A stretch of 64,000 bases of DNA. Source: JAPUDQ01 sp964535835. GTDB taxonomy: Bacteria; Patescibacteriota; Saccharimonadia; Saccharimonadales; Saccharimonadaceae. Shown piece by piece: positions 27,186-35,664 of the stretch. The notes under the pieces are model-generated. The model saw only the letters and a program-made list of their open reading frames with translations. It did not search any database and was not told the DNA's origin. Made by a program: the position numbers and the translations under genes. Where the stretch lies: contig CAZHUZ010000001.1 in NCBI GenBank assembly GCA_964535835.1, forward strand, positions 46,967 to 110,966, in the 5' to 3' direction. The first letter of the stretch is position 1, and every line of letters starts with the position of its first letter.

Positions 27186-27860
27186 ATGCTCATCATTGCA
27201 CACCGGGGATCTCGCGGTACTCATCCCGAAAATACAATTCCTGCCCTGCGCGAAGCTATTACATCAGGCGCCGATATGATTGAATTTGATGTACGCCTGA
27301 CACGTGACGGCGAGCTTGTACTTTTTCATGATTTTCACCTATATCGTACGCACAAACAAATAAATATTGTACGCACCCTCACACTTGATGAATTGCAAAA
27401 ACGCACTGCAGGGAGCGAATACCCGGTCGTTACCCTCCGCCAAGCGCTCAAAGAATGCGTTGGCAAACTTTTCATCAATATAGAAGTCAAAGATCGTGGC
27501 TCTGGTAAAAAAACTATTGAGCTGCTGACGACAGAGTACCGAAAAAATATCAAAGACATTATGATATCCTCATTTTCCGCACGAGAACTTGGGGCCATCA
27601 GAAAACAAAACAAAAAAATTGCGCTCGCTTACCTGCAACATGTCAATCCTTACGCATTCTTAGCTTTTGAGAGATCTCTCCATCTCAGTGCAGTTGGATT
27701 TCATCGCCTTCATGTGCCACATCTTGCTATCATTGCTGCCAAAAAACTCGATATGTTGACGTACGCCTACACAGTCAACCGCAAAGCAGCGATTATACAA
27801 CTGGAGGACAAGGGTATTGATGCTGTCGTAACTGACTATCCTCGAAAATTTGCACAATAA
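27186..27860 (+). CDS. Glycerophosphodiester phosphodiesterase
   Basis: TIM-barrel phosphodiesterase that releases glycerol-3-phosphate from glycerophosphodiesters (lipid head-group recycling). Catalytic and metal motifs: AHRGSRGTHPENT, MIEFDVRLTRDGELVLFHD and NIEVKD. The C-terminal AYTVNRKAAIIQLEDKGIDAVVTDYP is the usual end of the family. 224 aa with no signal peptide, so probably cytoplasmic. Leaderless promoter. Confidence 0.93.
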   Translation: MLIIAHRGSRGTHPENTIPALREAITSGADMIEFDVRLTRDGELVLFHDFHLYRTHKQINIVRTLTLDELQKRTAGSEYPVVTLRQALKECVGKLFINIEVKDRGSGKKTIELLTTEYRKNIKDIMISSFSARELGAIRKQNKKIALAYLQHVNPYAFLAFERSLHLSAVGFHRLHVPHLAIIAAKKLDMLTYAYTVNRKAAIIQLEDKGIDAVVTDYPRKFAQ

Positions 27861-27876
27861 CCTCGCGACGATTTAG

Positions 27877-28827
27877 CTATTTTCGACCGAGCTCTTCGAG
27901 ATACTCTCGGATCTTGAGTGCTGCCGTAGCGCCCTCACCCACGGCACTCGCAATTTGGGCTGTCGCACCTGAGCGGACATCGCCACTCGCAAATATTCCC
28001 GCTATGTTTGTGCGTAAGTTGTTATCGGTTTTTATCATGCCAATTTCGTCGAGTTCAATGGCTGAATCTTTTAGAAAACCTGTATTCGGTAGTAGCCCCA
28101 CAAAGACAAACACCCCATCTACATCAAATGTGACCGATTTGCCATCATGAGTACCCTTGACACTCGTAACAGTTTTGCCGTTTGATGAAATTATTTCATC
28201 AGTCGTCGTCGCTAAGTGGACGGTGATCTTGCCCTCGCTAACAGCCTTTTCGAGATCGTGTTGCAGTACATCACTGGCCCGCAATGTCGAACGTACGAGC
28301 AAATCGATGTGTGAAGCAAATCTCGTCAAAAACAGTGCTTCCTGCACGGCTGAATTACCGCCACCCACAACAGCCAATTTCTTGTCACGATAAAACGCTC
28401 CATCACAAGTAGCACAGTAATGCACTCCTCGACCGTAAAACTCCGCTTCACCAGGAATACCTAGTTTTTTATAATCACTCCCCGTTGCAATCAAAACTGC
28501 TTTTGCCTTTAGTGTACCGTCGAGCAATGTCTCAACTTCTTTATGATCACCTTTGTCAATGATATTTGTCACTTCACCATAGCGTATATCAGCGCCAAAT
28601 CGTTTGGCCTGTGCTTCTAGTTGTTCGGCCAGTTTAAGTCCTTCGATACCGTCGGCAAAGCCAGGGTAGTTATCAACCCAATCAGTTGTAGCCGCCAGAC
28701 CACCGACCACGCCTTTTTCGAGTAATACCGTATCGACATCTTCACGTGTCGTATACACCGCTGCACAGAGAGCACTCGGTCCTGCGCCAATCATGATGAC
28801 ATCGTGGAGAGTAGTATCAGCTTCCAT
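27877..28827 (-). CDS. trxB: Thioredoxin reductase
   Basis: FAD/NADPH flavoprotein that reduces a thioredoxin-like partner. FAD site GAGPSALCAAVYTTRE, redox pair CATCDGAFY, NADPH site GGGNSAVQEALFL and C-terminal GIFASGDVRSG are all present. 316 aa, normal. The upstream gene, 2 bp away, encodes a glutaredoxin/NrdH-like protein, which is the likely electron acceptor. Confidence 0.95.
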   Translation of the reverse strand: MEADTTLHDVIMIGAGPSALCAAVYTTREDVDTVLLEKGVVGGLAATTDWVDNYPGFADGIEGLKLAEQLEAQAKRFGADIRYGEVTNIIDKGDHKEVETLLDGTLKAKAVLIATGSDYKKLGIPGEAEFYGRGVHYCATCDGAFYRDKKLAVVGGGNSAVQEALFLTRFASHIDLLVRSTLRASDVLQHDLEKAVSEGKITVHLATTTDEIISSNGKTVTSVKGTHDGKSVTFDVDGVFVFVGLLPNTGFLKDSAIELDEIGMIKTDNNLRTNIAGIFASGDVRSGATAQIASAVGEGATAALKIREYLEELGRK

Positions 28828-28829
28828 AC

Positions 28830-29081
28830 CTATGCTACCGCCGCCATCAGAGCGCCAGGATTCCAGCCGATAGAGGCTACTTGCTCGTCGCCTAATTCGT
28901 CCTTTACCGTGACAACAGGCACAGTCCGCGCCCCACTAAGTGCGATGATTGACGCTTCAGCCTCTTTGTCTTCATCGATATTGATCACGCTGTACGTTTT
29001 GTTTTTCATATCGAGCAGTCGTTTGACCTGGACACAGTACGCGCACGTCGTCCGCGTATAGACGGTGATTTGTTTTGACAT
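28830..29081 (-). CDS. Glutaredoxin/NrdH-like redoxin
   Basis: Small thiol redoxin with CAYC active site (YTRTTCAYCVQVKRLL) and the cis-Pro loop RTVPVVTV. About 83 aa from MSKQITVYTR; the longer frame is not supported. The C-terminus has SIGWNPGALMAAV. Coupled to trxB, so NrdH-type reduction by thioredoxin reductase is likely; this could supply ribonucleotide reductase or the Msr enzymes at 36-37 kb. Confidence 0.9.
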   Translation of the reverse strand: MSKQITVYTRTTCAYCVQVKRLLDMKNKTYSVINIDEDKEAEASIIALSGARTVPVVTVKDELGDEQVASIGWNPGALMAAVA

Positions 29082-29172
29082 TTTTAGATATCCCCCTTTG
29101 TTCTGTATCCCATTATATAGCGTCAAAAAGCATAATCAATACGCTATATATTGTGTTTTTTAGTACGTTTTG

Positions 29173-29745
29173 CTATTTTACTGATTTTACTTCGACGATA
29201 AATGTCAGTGGTCCAAAAGGTCGCCCCGATCCATCGTCGGTGCTTCCATAAGCTTTGTCGGCAGGAATTGTGAGCTTGTATACGCCACCCTCTTTTGTGC
29301 CGGTGAGTCCCTCAGTCCAGCCTTTGATGACTCCATTAAGCGGAAAATCAATCGGGGTTGTTGTGCCATTTTTGTTGGTACTATCAAAAATCTTGCCGTC
29401 GGCCGTCCAGCCAAAATAGTTGGCATTGATGGTCGAGTCGGCTGCAACTTCTTTGCCAGTACCTGCAACGAGCTCTTCTTTGACGAGCTCAGTTACGCTT
29501 GCAGCGTCAAATGGCGCGGCACTATAGCCATCAAGCGGACGAAGTGACTTTTTCGTCTCCTCTTGTTGCTTGCGATACTGCTCCATCATTTTTTCTTGAT
29601 CGATTTGAGACTGGCTTTTGACTGGTGTATTCGCTGCTGGCAGCATAAAAATGAAAAAGGAACCGATAGTACCAACTGCCATTACAATTGCAATTACCCA
29701 GATCGCAATGCGCTGTGAACGACTCGTCGAAATCTCTGACGCCAT
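29173..29745 (-). CDS. Membrane-anchored FKBP-type peptidyl-prolyl isomerase
   Basis: Protein-folding catalyst outside the membrane. An N-terminal TM helix (about 13-33) is followed by a charged linker (QIDQEKMMEQYRKQQEETK) and an FKBP domain (about 85-190): NYFGWTADGKIFDSTNKNG, DFPLNGVIKGWTEGLTGTKE and GGVYKLTIPADKAYGST. 190 aa. Aromatic active-site residues are largely kept. Confidence 0.93.
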   Translation of the reverse strand: MASEISTSRSQRIAIWVIAIVMAVGTIGSFFIFMLPAANTPVKSQSQIDQEKMMEQYRKQQEETKKSLRPLDGYSAAPFDAASVTELVKEELVAGTGKEVAADSTINANYFGWTADGKIFDSTNKNGTTTPIDFPLNGVIKGWTEGLTGTKEGGVYKLTIPADKAYGSTDDGSGRPFGPLTFIVEVKSVK

Positions 29746-29783
29746 AGAACCTCCTGAAATTAGTATGTACTAGTATAGCAGTC

Positions 29784-31553
29784 TCAGCCGGCAATATCGA
29801 ACCGTTTGAGTGATTTTTTGTCGTCATTTTGCAAACTGAGTAACTGTCCGTAGATACCATCAGTTCGTGCTAGCTCATGTGGCGTTCCAATCTCGTCGAC
29901 ACGACCACCCTTGATGGTAATGATCTGATCAACATGCGCAATCGTACTGAGTCGGTGAGCGATAATAATGGTCGTTCGCCCTTTCATGAGTCGATCAAGC
30001 GCTTGCTGTACAAGCTTTTCCGATCGACTATCGAGACTACTCGTCGCTTCATCGAGAATGAGAATCGGTGCGTCTTTGAGAATTGCTCTGGCGATTGCAA
30101 TCCTCTGTTTTTGTCCGCCGCTTAGCTTAACCCCGCGTTCACCGATCTCGGTATCGAGTCCGTGCTCTAACTTACTAATAAACTCCCACGCATTGGCCGC
30201 TTTGGCGGCTGCCTTGATCTCGTCATTGGTCGCCTCAGGACTCGCGTAGGCAACGTTCTCACGGATTGTCCCACTAAACAGTGCTGGGTCTTGAAATACC
30301 ACCGCGATATTCTCACGCAAACTCGTCTGTGTCACGCTCTGTATCGGTGCCCCATCTATTAGAATCTGTCCGGAATCGGGATCATATAATCGCAGCAATA
30401 GACTCGTTATTGTCGTCTTCCCTTCGCCGCTCTCACCGACAAGCGCGACCTTTTCGCCCGGCATAACCTCAAACGTTACATTATGCAGTACCCTCTCATC
30501 TTTGTTGTAACCAAAAGAAACATCGTCGTAGGTGATTGTTGCTTTCTTGATAGTAAGCTTCTTGGCATTAGGGTGATCAGCAACGGCAGGCTTCGTTTCC
30601 ATTACCGAAAAGAAATCCCTAGAACCAGCAATCGCTTTCTGCGTATTGTCGACAATGAAACTCATATTAAATATTGGGAATCTCATCATGGCGATAAGCT
30701 GAATCATCAGCACCATCTCACCAAGAGTAAACTGTCCTTGTGCCGTCCGCACAAACAAATAAGCAAATATCGCAAAGAATATGATATTGAGCGCCAGCCG
30801 TCTCGTGATATCCATATTGTGCCAATAGCCGGATTGTTTTTGTGTAATATCGACCGTTCGCTGCATATGATGCTCAAAATGGCCAAACTCAAGCTTCTCC
30901 TGTATAAAGCTCTTTACGACCCTGATTTGTGCCACAACTTCAGCAAATCGACCACTCGCCACATCCGTCTCGTGGTTTTTCTCGTCTTGCCATTTCTGCC
31001 ATTTTTTACTCGTCAGTGCTGTCAGCCACATAAATACCGGATACAACACAAACAACAGGAGCGCTAGCTCCCAGCTATATATACATACAATGATAAGTGT
31101 CAATATAATCGTCAAAAACATCTGGAAGAAATTGTTGGCAAACATATTGGCAAATTGCGTTACTTCGGTAATTGTCCGATTGAGGCGATTGATGATCGTC
31201 CCCGTCAGCTCGTTATCGTAATATCCCTGCGGGAGCGTCAAGAGATGCCGATAGTACTGTTCACTCAATTGCTTTTTGAGTTTGGCGCTCATAACGTCTC
31301 CTAAGTAGCCGCCCCAATTTGTAAAGAGCGTATTGCTCACGTCGATAACAAATAACCAAACTGCAATCCATAGCGCACCCGTCACATCAGCACGCCCAGA
31401 CTGTATAGAACCGACGATGAGATCGGTTGCCGCTTTAAACAAAAAAGGTGATGCTAGCGAGGTGACACTCATCAACACCGAAAAGATCGTGATGCCAAGA
31501 TAGTACGGCCAGAGATTTCGGGCATAGCCAAGCACGCGAAAAAGTATTTTCAT
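29784..31553 (-). CDS. ABC exporter, fused permease-ATPase half transporter
   Basis: Six-TM domain (about 1-310) with a C-terminal ATPase: Walker A GESGEGKTT, Q-loop VFQDPALFSG, signature LSGGQKQRIAIARAIL, Walker B ILILDEATSSLD and switch IIAHRLSTI. 589 aa, MsbA/MdlB-type, acting as a homodimer or heterodimer. Substrate unknown (lipid, peptide or drug). A CATAAT box lies 8 nt before the ATG. Confidence 0.92.
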   Translation of the reverse strand: MKILFRVLGYARNLWPYYLGITIFSVLMSVTSLASPFLFKAATDLIVGSIQSGRADVTGALWIAVWLFVIDVSNTLFTNWGGYLGDVMSAKLKKQLSEQYYRHLLTLPQGYYDNELTGTIINRLNRTITEVTQFANMFANNFFQMFLTIILTLIIVCIYSWELALLLFVLYPVFMWLTALTSKKWQKWQDEKNHETDVASGRFAEVVAQIRVVKSFIQEKLEFGHFEHHMQRTVDITQKQSGYWHNMDITRRLALNIIFFAIFAYLFVRTAQGQFTLGEMVLMIQLIAMMRFPIFNMSFIVDNTQKAIAGSRDFFSVMETKPAVADHPNAKKLTIKKATITYDDVSFGYNKDERVLHNVTFEVMPGEKVALVGESGEGKTTITSLLLRLYDPDSGQILIDGAPIQSVTQTSLRENIAVVFQDPALFSGTIRENVAYASPEATNDEIKAAAKAANAWEFISKLEHGLDTEIGERGVKLSGGQKQRIAIARAILKDAPILILDEATSSLDSRSEKLVQQALDRLMKGRTTIIIAHRLSTIAHVDQIITIKGGRVDEIGTPHELARTDGIYGQLLSLQNDDKKSLKRFDIAG

Positions 31554-31599
31554 ATATGTGTATTATGACAAAGACAAGAAAGTTTTCCTAATAAGAGAT

Positions 31600-31664
31600 C
31601 GTCATCCGGTGTGGATGACGTCTCCCCAAAAGGTTGTGGTAATTGCCCACAAGTCTCTCCTTTT
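31600..31664. ncRNA. Candidate structured RNA between P-type ATPase and ABC exporter genes
   Basis: Hairpin 1: CGTCATCC/GGATGACG (31600-31620, 5-nt loop). Hairpin 2: AAAAGG-TTGTGG / CCACAA-(6-nt bulge)-CCTTTT (31628-31664). Both are GC-rich against an AT-rich spacer. Strand and identity are unknown; it matches no riboswitch I can name. Confidence 0.3.
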
Positions 31665-31742
31665 GTACTTCCTATCCCACGGCGCAATCTAGCATCAAAC
31701 CGTTAGCGAGTTCACATTTTTATATTTTATTGTCGATACATA

Positions 31743-34238
31743 CTAGCTACGTAATTGTTTACCAAAAATGACTCGTCTCATTGGTACAACCAACATTGTC
31801 GTCACGACAGCGATGCCGAACGCTGTTATGGCTTCGACGAGCGTAATCGGAGCAAAATGGAAAAGTTCTCGTATCGGCTGCACGCCATAAATGACTGTCA
31901 AAGCGAGCGCCACAATCGCTACAATGATAGCCAGCGCGTTAACTTCGCCACCGCCAAATGCCTGCGCAACCACTCTCTTGCCAGAGATGACAAGTATCAT
32001 CAGAACGTTTGTTAGGATGATCAGCAAAAAGGTGATCGCTCGTGCCTTGTCCTCAGACCATCCCATGTCAAGCATCAGCCAATGCCCAACAACAATAACC
32101 CCCGATATGAACAGTCCTGTCACCGCACTCAGCAAGACCATCGAGCGACTAAATAGCGCTGATCCTAGCTTGCGCGGTGGGCGCTCCATCGTGTCCGGCT
32201 CCTCATCTTCGCCCTCAAAGATAAGCGTACAGCTCGGATCGATAATGAACTCTATAAACACGATATGAATAGGCAACAGCACAAGCGACCAGCCAAAGAA
32301 AACCGGTACGAGCGATAGCATAATAATCGGCATATGTACCGTCAATATGTAGATCATGGCTTTTTGTAGGTTGGCGAATATTCGTCTACCCGTTCGTACG
32401 CCTTGCACGATCGAAGCAAAATTATCATCAAGCAACACTATCGAAGCAGCCTCACGAGCGACGTCGGTACCTCGCTGACCCATTGCAATTCCGATGTGCG
32501 CTGATTTGAGCGCCGGTGCATCATTGACGCCATCACCCGTCATTGCCACTACTTCACCATTATCTTTGAGTGCGTTGACGATCAATAGCTTTTGCGCCGG
32601 TACAACACGACTAAATATCGATGTCGTCTTGATTACTTCATCACGCTCCGACTCACTCATGGCGGCAAAATCATCACCCGTCACGACGCGTTCGCTATCG
32701 AGTCCAATCACACTCCCAATCCGCCTCGCTGTCTCAGCATAATCACCCGTAATCATGATGACGCGTATACCCGCCTTACGACAAAGCGCTACCGCATCTG
32801 CAGCCTCTGCCCTGATCGGATCAGCCAATGCAACCAATCCTAGAAATGTATAGCTGTAGGCATCACGCTCTTTCGGTAACTCATCTCTTGGTGCTCCTTT
32901 TGCAACAGCAATAACTCGCAATCCTTTACTGGCTAGTTCTTTGACACGAAGTCGTAGCTGTTCACTGTGTTTGCCCTTGACACCACAAAGCGCAAAGACC
33001 ACCTCAGGCGCGCCTTTGAGCGCGACAACCTCCTGCTTCTCTCCATTACCCCAGACGTGTACAACCGAGAGGGATGATTCTTCGAGTGGATACTCTTTGA
33101 TGATCGTCATTTCGCCATAGACACTGCTGATGTCATCGTGCAATCCTGTGCCGGCTTTGATAAACGCCTCCTCCATCGGATCAAAGGGTTTTATCTGCGA
33201 CGCTAAGACGCCATAATCAACTACCTGTGTATAGTCGTCACTTCCATGAATGCTCTCACTACCATGTGCATCCGTCACGCAGTCGACCTGCATACAATTT
33301 TCTGTCAATGTTCCGGTTTTGTCAGTACAAAGAACCGTCGCGCTCCCAAGTGTCTCGATCGTCTGACTCTTGCGCGCCAAGACATTATTTTTGGCAAGCC
33401 GCCAAGCACCCAGTGCCATAAACACTGTCAAAACGACGGGAAATTCCTCAGGCAATATCGCAATCGAAAGCGTCAAGCCAGCCAAAAACCCATGTAGCAA
33501 ATCACCTCTCGTAAACCAATAGACAAGTGCTAGCAGTACCGACGCCGCTACAGCCACAACCGCCAGTGTCTTGACGACACGATCAACTTCGCGCTTGAGC
33601 AACGTCTTTTCAGGTTTAATTGTATTAAGTGAGCTACCTATCTGACCAATCTCAGTTTCACCGCCAATCGCTGTTACTTCAGCCATCCCATGACCTTTGA
33701 CAATCATTGATCCAGAAAAAATCTTTCGTTTTTTCTCATCGTCAGTCACCGCCTCGTCTTTGTCGACCGGTATGGACTCACCCGTGAGGAGCGACTCATC
33801 TGCCATTATATTCTCAGCATCAAGCAGTACCGCATCAGCCGGCACACGCTCACCCTCCGACACCAAAAATACGTCGCCGACGACTAGCTCTCGACTCGGT
33901 ATCACCATATGCTTACCATCTCGGATGACATTGCAGCTCGGACTCGCAAGCCCCCTCAGAGCTTCGAGCGCTTTTTCGGTCTTGCTGTCTTGATAGAGCT
34001 CAATACCGATAATCACTAGGACTGACACCATCAACACCATCGCCTCAGTCTTGTCACCGAGCAAGAAATACACAACCACAACCGAAACGAGTAAAAAGAT
34101 CATCGGCTCCGTCAAAACACCGACAATTATCTTGATAAAACTTCGTTTTTCCCTATCGGGAAGTGCATTATAGCCCTGCGATTGTTGTCGCGCTTTGGCT
34201 TCGATCGTTGTAAGACCTTTGACGGTATGTGCATTCAT
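31743..34238 (-). CDS. Cation-transporting P-type ATPase
   Basis: P2-like ion pump with N-terminal cation-ATPase domain, actuator motif LLTGESIPVD, phosphorylation site CTDKTGTLTEN, nucleotide-binding domain (LKGAPEVVFALCGV) and hinge MTGDGVNDAPALK. About ten TM helices. The TM4 ion site reads AILPEEFPVVLTV, not the PEGLP expected of Ca pumps; TM6 has FIEFIIDPSCTLIFEGE. These residues fit a P2-type cation pump of uncertain ion choice. The start MNAHTVKGL is set by TATAAT 7 nt upstream; the longer frame reads through the promoter. 831 aa. Confidence 0.93.
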   Translation of the reverse strand: MNAHTVKGLTTIEAKARQQSQGYNALPDREKRSFIKIIVGVLTEPMIFLLVSVVVVYFLLGDKTEAMVLMVSVLVIIGIELYQDSKTEKALEALRGLASPSCNVIRDGKHMVIPSRELVVGDVFLVSEGERVPADAVLLDAENIMADESLLTGESIPVDKDEAVTDDEKKRKIFSGSMIVKGHGMAEVTAIGGETEIGQIGSSLNTIKPEKTLLKREVDRVVKTLAVVAVAASVLLALVYWFTRGDLLHGFLAGLTLSIAILPEEFPVVLTVFMALGAWRLAKNNVLARKSQTIETLGSATVLCTDKTGTLTENCMQVDCVTDAHGSESIHGSDDYTQVVDYGVLASQIKPFDPMEEAFIKAGTGLHDDISSVYGEMTIIKEYPLEESSLSVVHVWGNGEKQEVVALKGAPEVVFALCGVKGKHSEQLRLRVKELASKGLRVIAVAKGAPRDELPKERDAYSYTFLGLVALADPIRAEAADAVALCRKAGIRVIMITGDYAETARRIGSVIGLDSERVVTGDDFAAMSESERDEVIKTTSIFSRVVPAQKLLIVNALKDNGEVVAMTGDGVNDAPALKSAHIGIAMGQRGTDVAREAASIVLLDDNFASIVQGVRTGRRIFANLQKAMIYILTVHMPIIMLSLVPVFFGWSLVLLPIHIVFIEFIIDPSCTLIFEGEDEEPDTMERPPRKLGSALFSRSMVLLSAVTGLFISGVIVVGHWLMLDMGWSEDKARAITFLLIILTNVLMILVISGKRVVAQAFGGGEVNALAIIVAIVALALTVIYGVQPIRELFHFAPITLVEAITAFGIAVVTTMLVVPMRRVIFGKQLRS

Positions 34239-34245
34239 TATGTCT

Positions 34246-34251
34246 ATTATA
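34246..34251 (-). promoter_or_regulatory. -10 box of P-type ATPase gene, leaderless
   Basis: TATAAT on the minus strand, 7 nt before the ATG at 34238. Confidence 0.68.
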
Positions 34252-34339
34252 TATCCTTCATTTTTCGTACCTTTTATGGTATTATATCTATTCACGTTCT
34301 GGCATCCAGCTAGGGCGACGATCGAGAGGAGTGTCATCA

Positions 34340-34485
34340 TCCATTTCGGAAGACGACACACGACCCGAACACCGCAAGCACAGCTACGCATCGCGCGTCA
34401 CAAGGGATCCGAGCAGACCACACGGTTGCTCACACCCCCTTCTGACGCCAAACGCGTCCGTGTGCCCAAGATGAAGAGGGCGTAA
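34340..34485 (+). CDS. Possible small basic protein, start uncertain
   Basis: Open frame ending MKRA-stop at 34485, with GC-rich third positions and many Arg/Lys (GRRHTTRTPQAQLRIARHKG). A GAGAGGAG ribosome-like site lies at about 34324-34331, but the only well-spaced in-frame codon after it is ATC; an alternative GTG at 34331 is in another frame. A strong hairpin follows the stop by 8 bp. Low certainty that it is translated. Confidence 0.3.
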
Positions 34486-34493
34486 CTCCCCTC

Positions 34494-34533
34494 GCCGGTC
34501 CCGACCACGCAAGATTCCACGGTCGGGACCGGC
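34494..34533 (+). terminator. Perfect 13-bp hairpin
   Basis: GCCGGTCCCGACC / GGTCGGGACCGGC with a 14-nt loop, just after the TAA at 34485. No T tract, so it may be an RNA-stability element and not a terminator. Confidence 0.5.
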
Positions 34534-34571
34534 ACTCATCCACTTTCATTCGACAAAAAGGAAGTGATAGT

Positions 34572-34757
34572 ATGGTCGATGGTGTCAATGGTGACCCCAC
34601 TGCAATCATCCGGAGGAACAAAAACCGCGCCGAAAAACTGATGCTCGAACACGGCGTCGACTGTCGTCGATCAGATCGCGATTGTAGACACCACCGAGAA
34701 ATCTCGAAACTCCGCGGAGAAAACGAGAAATTGGCTCAACAGCTCAAACCGCGTTAA
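34572..34757 (+). CDS. Small charged, probably coiled-coil protein
   Basis: 61-aa frame MVDGVNGDPTAIIRRNKNRA..., with a ribosome site AAGGAAGTGATAGT before ATG. The C-terminal half (HHREISKLRGENEKLAQQL) has a heptad-like pattern of a short coiled coil; the middle has two Cys (GVDCRRSDRDCRHH). GC-rich codons differ from neighbouring genes. No homologue recognised. A strong hairpin follows 20 bp after the stop. Confidence 0.45.
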   Translation: MVDGVNGDPTAIIRRNKNRAEKLMLEHGVDCRRSDRDCRHHREISKLRGENEKLAQQLKPR

Positions 34758-34777
34758 TCAGCCATCAAAACAATATG

Positions 34778-34801
34778 CCCGGGAGCGACTCCGCTCCCGG
34801 G
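34778..34801 (+). terminator. GC-rich hairpin after the small coiled-coil ORF
   Basis: CCCGGGAGC / GCTCCCGGG with loop GACTCC. Followed by TAAAAATTT on the plus strand. Could serve both this ORF and the convergent Cys-rich gene. Confidence 0.55.
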
Positions 34802-34825
34802 TAAAAATTTCGACATTTCCAGCGA

Positions 34826-35062
34826 TTAAACCGTCGTCATATCGCCTGTTGGCGGCTCAAAATTTGGCGTTTGAGAGCCCGCATCTTGTGACTCATTTTT
34901 GCAGTCACATCCGTCATCGCAGGTGCAACATTTGCAGCATTTGCACGGTGAGCCAGCACCAGCTTCTTGTGTTGCTGATGACATAGATGGATTCATCGTC
35001 TCGTCATTCGTCATATCATTATTCATCATCGTTTGGTCCTGAGTATCTTGAGTTGGTTCCAT
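34826..35062 (-). CDS. Cysteine-cluster miniprotein, metallothionein-like
   Basis: 78 aa. A Met/Asp/Asn/Thr-rich acidic N-terminus leads to a dense Cys block CKCCKCCTCDDGCDC (eight Cys in 15 residues), then a short Pro/Thr tail. Such spacing (CxCC, CCxC, CxxxCxC) would chelate soft metals such as Cu(I), Zn or Cd. No known bacterial metallothionein family is matched with confidence. A strong ribosome site (GGAGGGATATA before ATG) shows it is a real gene. It lies between the P-type ATPase and small membrane genes. Confidence 0.72.
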   Translation of the reverse strand: MEPTQDTQDQTMMNNDMTNDETMNPSMSSATQEAGAGSPCKCCKCCTCDDGCDCKNESQDAGSQTPNFEPPTGDMTTV

Positions 35063-35146
35063 TATATCCCTCCGATTTACCTTTTATTCTATATGTTATT
35101 TTATCTGTTTTGGATCATATGTATGTGACCTAGATTACATACAGAT

Positions 35147-35350
35147 CTATATATCGTTCTTTAGCTCTACACCCGCCTCACGGAGCAGCCTGATCGCTTT
35201 TGGGCCAACTCCATGCAGCTGTAATAATTCTTTCTCGCTATAATTTCGCAGTTGCTCACGCGTCGTAACCCCAATCACTGCGAGGGCACTCAGTGCGGGA
35301 CGGCCAATAGATGGCAGATCACCTTCGGGCGAGAGACTACTTTTTCCCAT
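35147..35350 (-). CDS. Small helix-hairpin-helix protein
   Basis: 67 aa from MGKSSLSPEG. The sequence DLPSIGRPALSALAVIGVTTREQL...LLQLHGVGPKAIRLLREAG holds two HhH-type units (IGRPA and HGVGPKA), as in RNA polymerase alpha C-terminal or DNA-ligase-like domains; probably nucleic-acid binding. Overlaps the upstream TM gene by 14 bp and lacks its own ribosome site, so translation is likely coupled. Confidence 0.75.
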   Translation of the reverse strand: MGKSSLSPEGDLPSIGRPALSALAVIGVTTREQLRNYSEKELLQLHGVGPKAIRLLREAGVELKNDI

Positions 35351-35546
35351 TGAGATATTTACCGGCAATACTTAGGGCAAACGATGACAATATGATAAAC
35401 ACCAGAGTCAGCAGTGTCTTCATCAAAAATATATGCGTAGGTGAACTCTGCTGATCATTATCCGGCATATTAAATACCATCAATACTCCGGTGATACCAA
35501 AAAGTATTGATGCTACGATAAAGATTTTAGTTGCGATTTTTTGCAT
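35337..35546 (-). CDS. Small two-TM protein
   Basis: 69 aa with two hydrophobic helices (IFIVASILFGITGVLMVF and LLTLVFIILSSFALSIAG) joined by a loop MPDNDQQSSPTH and ending in KYLNGKK. Unknown function; co-transcribed with the HhH gene, which it overlaps. Confidence 0.6.
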   Translation of the reverse strand: MQKIATKIFIVASILFGITGVLMVFNMPDNDQQSSPTHIFLMKTLLTLVFIILSSFALSIAGKYLNGKK

Positions 35547-35619
35547 AGATAGTTCCTGTTTATACCACTAGTATACTCTATACGCATAAGCATATATGGA
35601 CTTTGTATCATTTTTGTGC

Positions 35620-35625
35620 TATAAT
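35620..35625 (+). promoter_or_regulatory. Extended -10 with a conventional leader
   Basis: TGCTATAAT about 40 nt upstream of the ATG at 35665; the leader carries a CGGAGG ribosome site, unlike the leaderless genes around it. Confidence 0.6.
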
Positions 35626-35664
35626 ATATATGTTCTATTCCATCGATCTCGATCGGAGGCAGCC

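Larger units (their letters stand above)
34239..34825. other. 587-bp region with GC-rich plus-strand material
   Basis: Contains the P-ATPase promoter, then DNA clearly richer in GC than its surroundings, with two candidate small plus-strand ORFs (one ending at 34485 with TAA; one at 34572-34757) and two strong hairpins (34494-34533, 34778-34801). A plus-strand -10-like TATTATAT lies near 34278. Confidence 0.55.

Noticed and set aside
30483..31067. Plus-strand open frame of 194 codons
   Set aside because: Lies entirely opposite the ABC exporter gene, whose motifs are complete; no ribosome site and no recognisable domain.
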